Part shown: positions 5,542 to 7,530 of the stretch, piece after piece
How positions within the stretch are numbered: position 1 is the stretch's first letter
Layout of the letters: the number at the start of each line of letters is the position of its first letter
From: Alcaligenaceae bacterium
GTDB lineage: Bacteria; Pseudomonadota; Gammaproteobacteria; Burkholderiales; Burkholderiaceae_B
DNA length: 7,530 nt
Direction of reading: 5' to 3'
Assembly (NCBI GenBank): GCA_029265335.1
Contig: JAJUJN010000096.1
Span: 1 to 7,530, forward strand
Translations under genes and position numbers: made by a program
Notes under the pieces: generated by a model
Seen by the model: only the letters and a program-made list of their open reading frames with translations
Told to the model about the DNA's origin: nothing
The model's database searches: none

Positions 5542-7025
5542 GCAAGCGAATCAAACAGTCCAAAAGGCGGGCGGGTGGACCCGCTATGTGCGGCATGCGC
5601 AGGTGGCTTGCAGCTTGGCTGACCTGGGCTCTGATGGGTCTGAGTTCGGTTTTCAGCAATGCCTGGGCGGCGTCGCCTCTCGACCTTCCGCTCCCGCCAC
5701 TCGGTATGGCAAGCGCACAATGGGAGTCACACCCTGGACCAGCACCGGCGCCCCAGGCCGAGATCGAGATGTTCGTGGGTGAAACCCGCATTTTTCCCGC
5801 GCCCGATGTGGCCCGGATCGCGGTAGGCAACAGCCAGATCGTGCATGCGGCTGCGGCCGACGAACGCGAAGTGGTGGTGTTCGCCCGCGCGCCGGGGGAG
5901 GTGTCGCTGGTGATCTGGACCGAAGATGGCAGCAGCCGCAATCTGCGCATCACCGTGGTCGATTCTGTGGCGCGCCAAACCCGCGAGGAATTGGCGGCGT
6001 TTGTCTCTCGCATTCCCAACGCCCGCAGCGCCATGGTGGGCGACAAGCTCATCATCGAGGGGAGCGACTTGTCCGACGCCGATCAGGCGCGTATTGCCGA
6101 TCTGGCCGAGCGCTATCCCCAGGTCATCGATTTCACCGATCAAGTGGGCTGGGACCGCATGGTGCATTTCGACGTGCAGGTGGTGGAGCTTCCCCGTACG
6201 CGCCTCAATGAATTAGGAGTTCGCTGGGACACTGCTGCCGACGGCGGGCTCCAAATTGGCGCAGTATGGGACGTCTTCGCCGGGCCGGGGATCACGGCAC
6301 GCCCCGGAGACGGCGGCTTGGCCGCGAGCTTTCCCCAGCGCGGCGCCTCGGGATTTGTCGGTATCAATGCCGTTTGGCCGGCCCGCCTCAAGGCAATGAC
6401 CCAAGAGGGTGAAGCTGTGCTGCTGGCGCAGCCTCAGCTCATGGCGCGCAGCGGCGCCAGCGCCAGTTTCCTGGCTGGTGGCGAATTGCCCTACACCCAC
6501 GTAGACGCCAACGGCCTGTCGTCCACGGTGTTCAAGCCCTACGGCGTCACGTTGGAAGTCACCCCACGCATCGACCGGCAGGGCAGCGTACGCGCTTTGA
6601 TCGATGTCGAGGTCAGCGCTGTCGACCCCACCCTCAATACACCCAGCGGCCCCGCGCTGCGCACGCGCCGAGCACGCACAGAATTCAACGTTCGGTCCGG
6701 GCAAACGCTGGTCTTGGGAGGCTTCCTGTCACGTGAACGCGTGCGCGAGACCGAAAGCGTGCCAGGGCTGTCTCGCTTGCCGTTGTTGGGCGCGCTCTTT
6801 CGCAGCACGCGGCGCGATCACAAAGACATCGAGTTGGTAATTTTCGTCACGCCGGTGGTGACCAGTCACGATCACCCCGACTGGCAGCAGCGGGTGGCGC
6901 GTGGACGTGAAGTGTTGCACAGCGCGTTTCCCGAGCCACCTATGTTCAGTTCTCAACTGCCGAGCAACGACCTGGCCGGCGTGCAGTGGCAGGCGCCTTC
7001 AAACCTGCCGCTGGCCTTCCAGTAA
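5538..7025 (+). CDS. cpaC: CpaC/RcpA outer-membrane secretin of the Tad pilus
   Basis: A 495-residue secretin that forms the outer-membrane channel for the pilus. The ATG at 5538 overlaps the cpaB stop (ATGA) and has GGGGGCGG just upstream; an earlier in-frame ATG at 5433 lies deep in cpaB. A signal peptide with a long basic start and core WLAAWLTWALMGLSSVF likely ends at AWA|AS (after 44). The pilus N-terminal domain starts near 75 (EIEMFVGETRIF) and reaches about 145, followed by a BON-like segment (about 150-200). The secretin domain covers about 285-440, including the hallmark VPGLSRLPLLGALF (408-421) and the closing IELVIFVTPVV. The length is normal for CpaC. No lipobox is present, so targeting would need a separate pilotin or the partner CpaB. 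Assignment is firm. Confidence 0.95.
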   Translation: MSKRIKQSKRRAGGPAMCGMRRWLAAWLTWALMGLSSVFSNAWAASPLDLPLPPLGMASAQWESHPGPAPAPQAEIEMFVGETRIFPAPDVARIAVGNSQIVHAAAADEREVVVFARAPGEVSLVIWTEDGSSRNLRITVVDSVARQTREELAAFVSRIPNARSAMVGDKLIIEGSDLSDADQARIADLAERYPQVIDFTDQVGWDRMVHFDVQVVELPRTRLNELGVRWDTAADGGLQIGAVWDVFAGPGITARPGDGGLAASFPQRGASGFVGINAVWPARLKAMTQEGEAVLLAQPQLMARSGASASFLAGGELPYTHVDANGLSSTVFKPYGVTLEVTPRIDRQGSVRALIDVEVSAVDPTLNTPSGPALRTRRARTEFNVRSGQTLVLGGFLSRERVRETESVPGLSRLPLLGALFRSTRRDHKDIELVIFVTPVVTSHDHPDWQQRVARGREVLHSAFPEPPMFSSQLPSNDLAGVQWQAPSNLPLAFQ

Positions 7026-7036
7026 CGGGGAGTGTC

Positions 7037-7530
7037 ATGAAAATCTGGGTGCGGGTATCTCACGAAACCATTGCCAACTACGAAGTGCAGGTGTCATTAC
7101 CGGCGAGTATCGGTCGGGCAGAAGACTGTGAGCTGCGGCTACGGCATTGGCGGGTGGCGCGGCGACATGCCGTACTGGATCAGGTGGAGGGGCATGTCGC
7201 CATCGAAGACCTCGGTAGTTTGGCGGGTACGTTGGTGAACGGGCGTCGTGTGGGTCGTAGTGCATCGCTCTTGCCCGACGATCACATCGAAATCGCGGGT
7301 TATCACCTGCGGGTGGGATTGGTGCAGGAGTCACCGCAAGATGCGGCGCGCAACAGCGCGTCGTCCTTGGCCGAAGCCGAGCTTGCAGGCGAAGTCGGTG
7401 GCGACAGCGGTCGTGAAGCCGGCACCGCAGCGGTGGCCGAACCGCCGGCCGAATTTCATCGGGGTGAACCAGCCCAGGCACAAGCGTCGTCGGGCCATGT
7501 TGGCACTGATGAGCTGCGGTTGTTCTGGCG
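7037..7530 (+). CDS. FHA-domain protein, partial (N-terminal part)
   Basis: An open frame starts at the ATG at 7037, 11 bases after the secretin stop, with GGGGAG (7027-7032) as the ribosome binding site, and runs off the window after 164 codons. Residues 1-95 form an FHA domain: IGRAEDCEL (25-33) with Arg27, VARRHAVL (40-47) with His44, DLGSLAGT (58-65) and VNG (67-69). From about 100 the chain is Ala/Glu/Gly-rich and looks like a flexible linker. Two residues that usually contact phosphothreonine, the Ser before R-x-H and the Asn of the S-T-N-G-T turn, are Ala41 and Ala63 here. The position directly after the secretin suggests either an FHA domain fused to a TadA/CpaF motor ATPase or a separate regulator in the TadZ slot. 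The window cannot decide between them. Confidence 0.85.
   Translation, partial: MKIWVRVSHETIANYEVQVSLPASIGRAEDCELRLRHWRVARRHAVLDQVEGHVAIEDLGSLAGTLVNGRRVGRSASLLPDDHIEIAGYHLRVGLVQESPQDAARNSASSLAEAELAGEVGGDSGREAGTAAVAEPPAEFHRGEPAQAQASSGHVGTDELRLFW

Noticed and set aside
5339..6055. 238-codon minus-strand frame opposite cpaB and cpaC
   Set aside because: It is antisense to two confidently identified pilus genes and shows low-complexity Ser/Thr/Ala/Arg composition with no motif.

Overview
The window is G+C-rich proteobacterial DNA. The codon usage and the family variants suggest a betaproteobacterium (Burkholderiales- or Rhodocyclales-like), but no lineage marker is present, so this is an inference. 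Three units can be read: the end of a type I-E CRISPR array (1-114), a convergent rRNA pseudouridine synthase gene on the minus strand (140-871), and a plus-strand operon for a Tad/Flp (type IVb) pilus that starts at 1030 and runs off the right edge.

Left end: two identical 29-base repeats flank one complete 32-base spacer, and a partial spacer lies at the edge. By similarity to the E. coli repeat the array reads left to right, so this is its leader-distal (oldest) end. Only 25 bases separate the last repeat from the stop of the pseudouridine synthase gene. No cas gene is in view.

Middle: a 158-base divergent region (872-1029) lies between the pseudouridine synthase gene and the pilus operon. 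It holds a perfect 8-bp inverted repeat, a likely -10 for the minus-strand gene and a good Shine-Dalgarno site for the plus-strand operon.

Right: seven tightly packed genes follow, mostly with overlapping stop and start codons. In order they are a Flp-type pilin, a TadG-like protein, a TadE-like pseudopilin, an unrecognised exported protein, a 61-residue pseudopilin-like protein, the CpaB/RcpC pilus assembly protein, the CpaC/RcpA secretin, and then an eighth, partial gene for an FHA-domain protein that may be the N-terminal part of the motor ATPase or a separate regulator.

These genes give the pilus subunit, the minor pilin-like components, the outer-membrane secretin and its periplasmic partner. 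The prepilin peptidase, TadZ, ATPase core, TadB/TadC and TadD are not visible and should lie beyond 7530 if the system is complete. The most unusual points are four proteins sharing a Gly-Gln prepilin-like cleavage box (two without Glu at +5), a pilin with an exceptionally long apparent leader, an unrecognised operon protein, and an FHA domain that has lost phosphothreonine-pocket residues.
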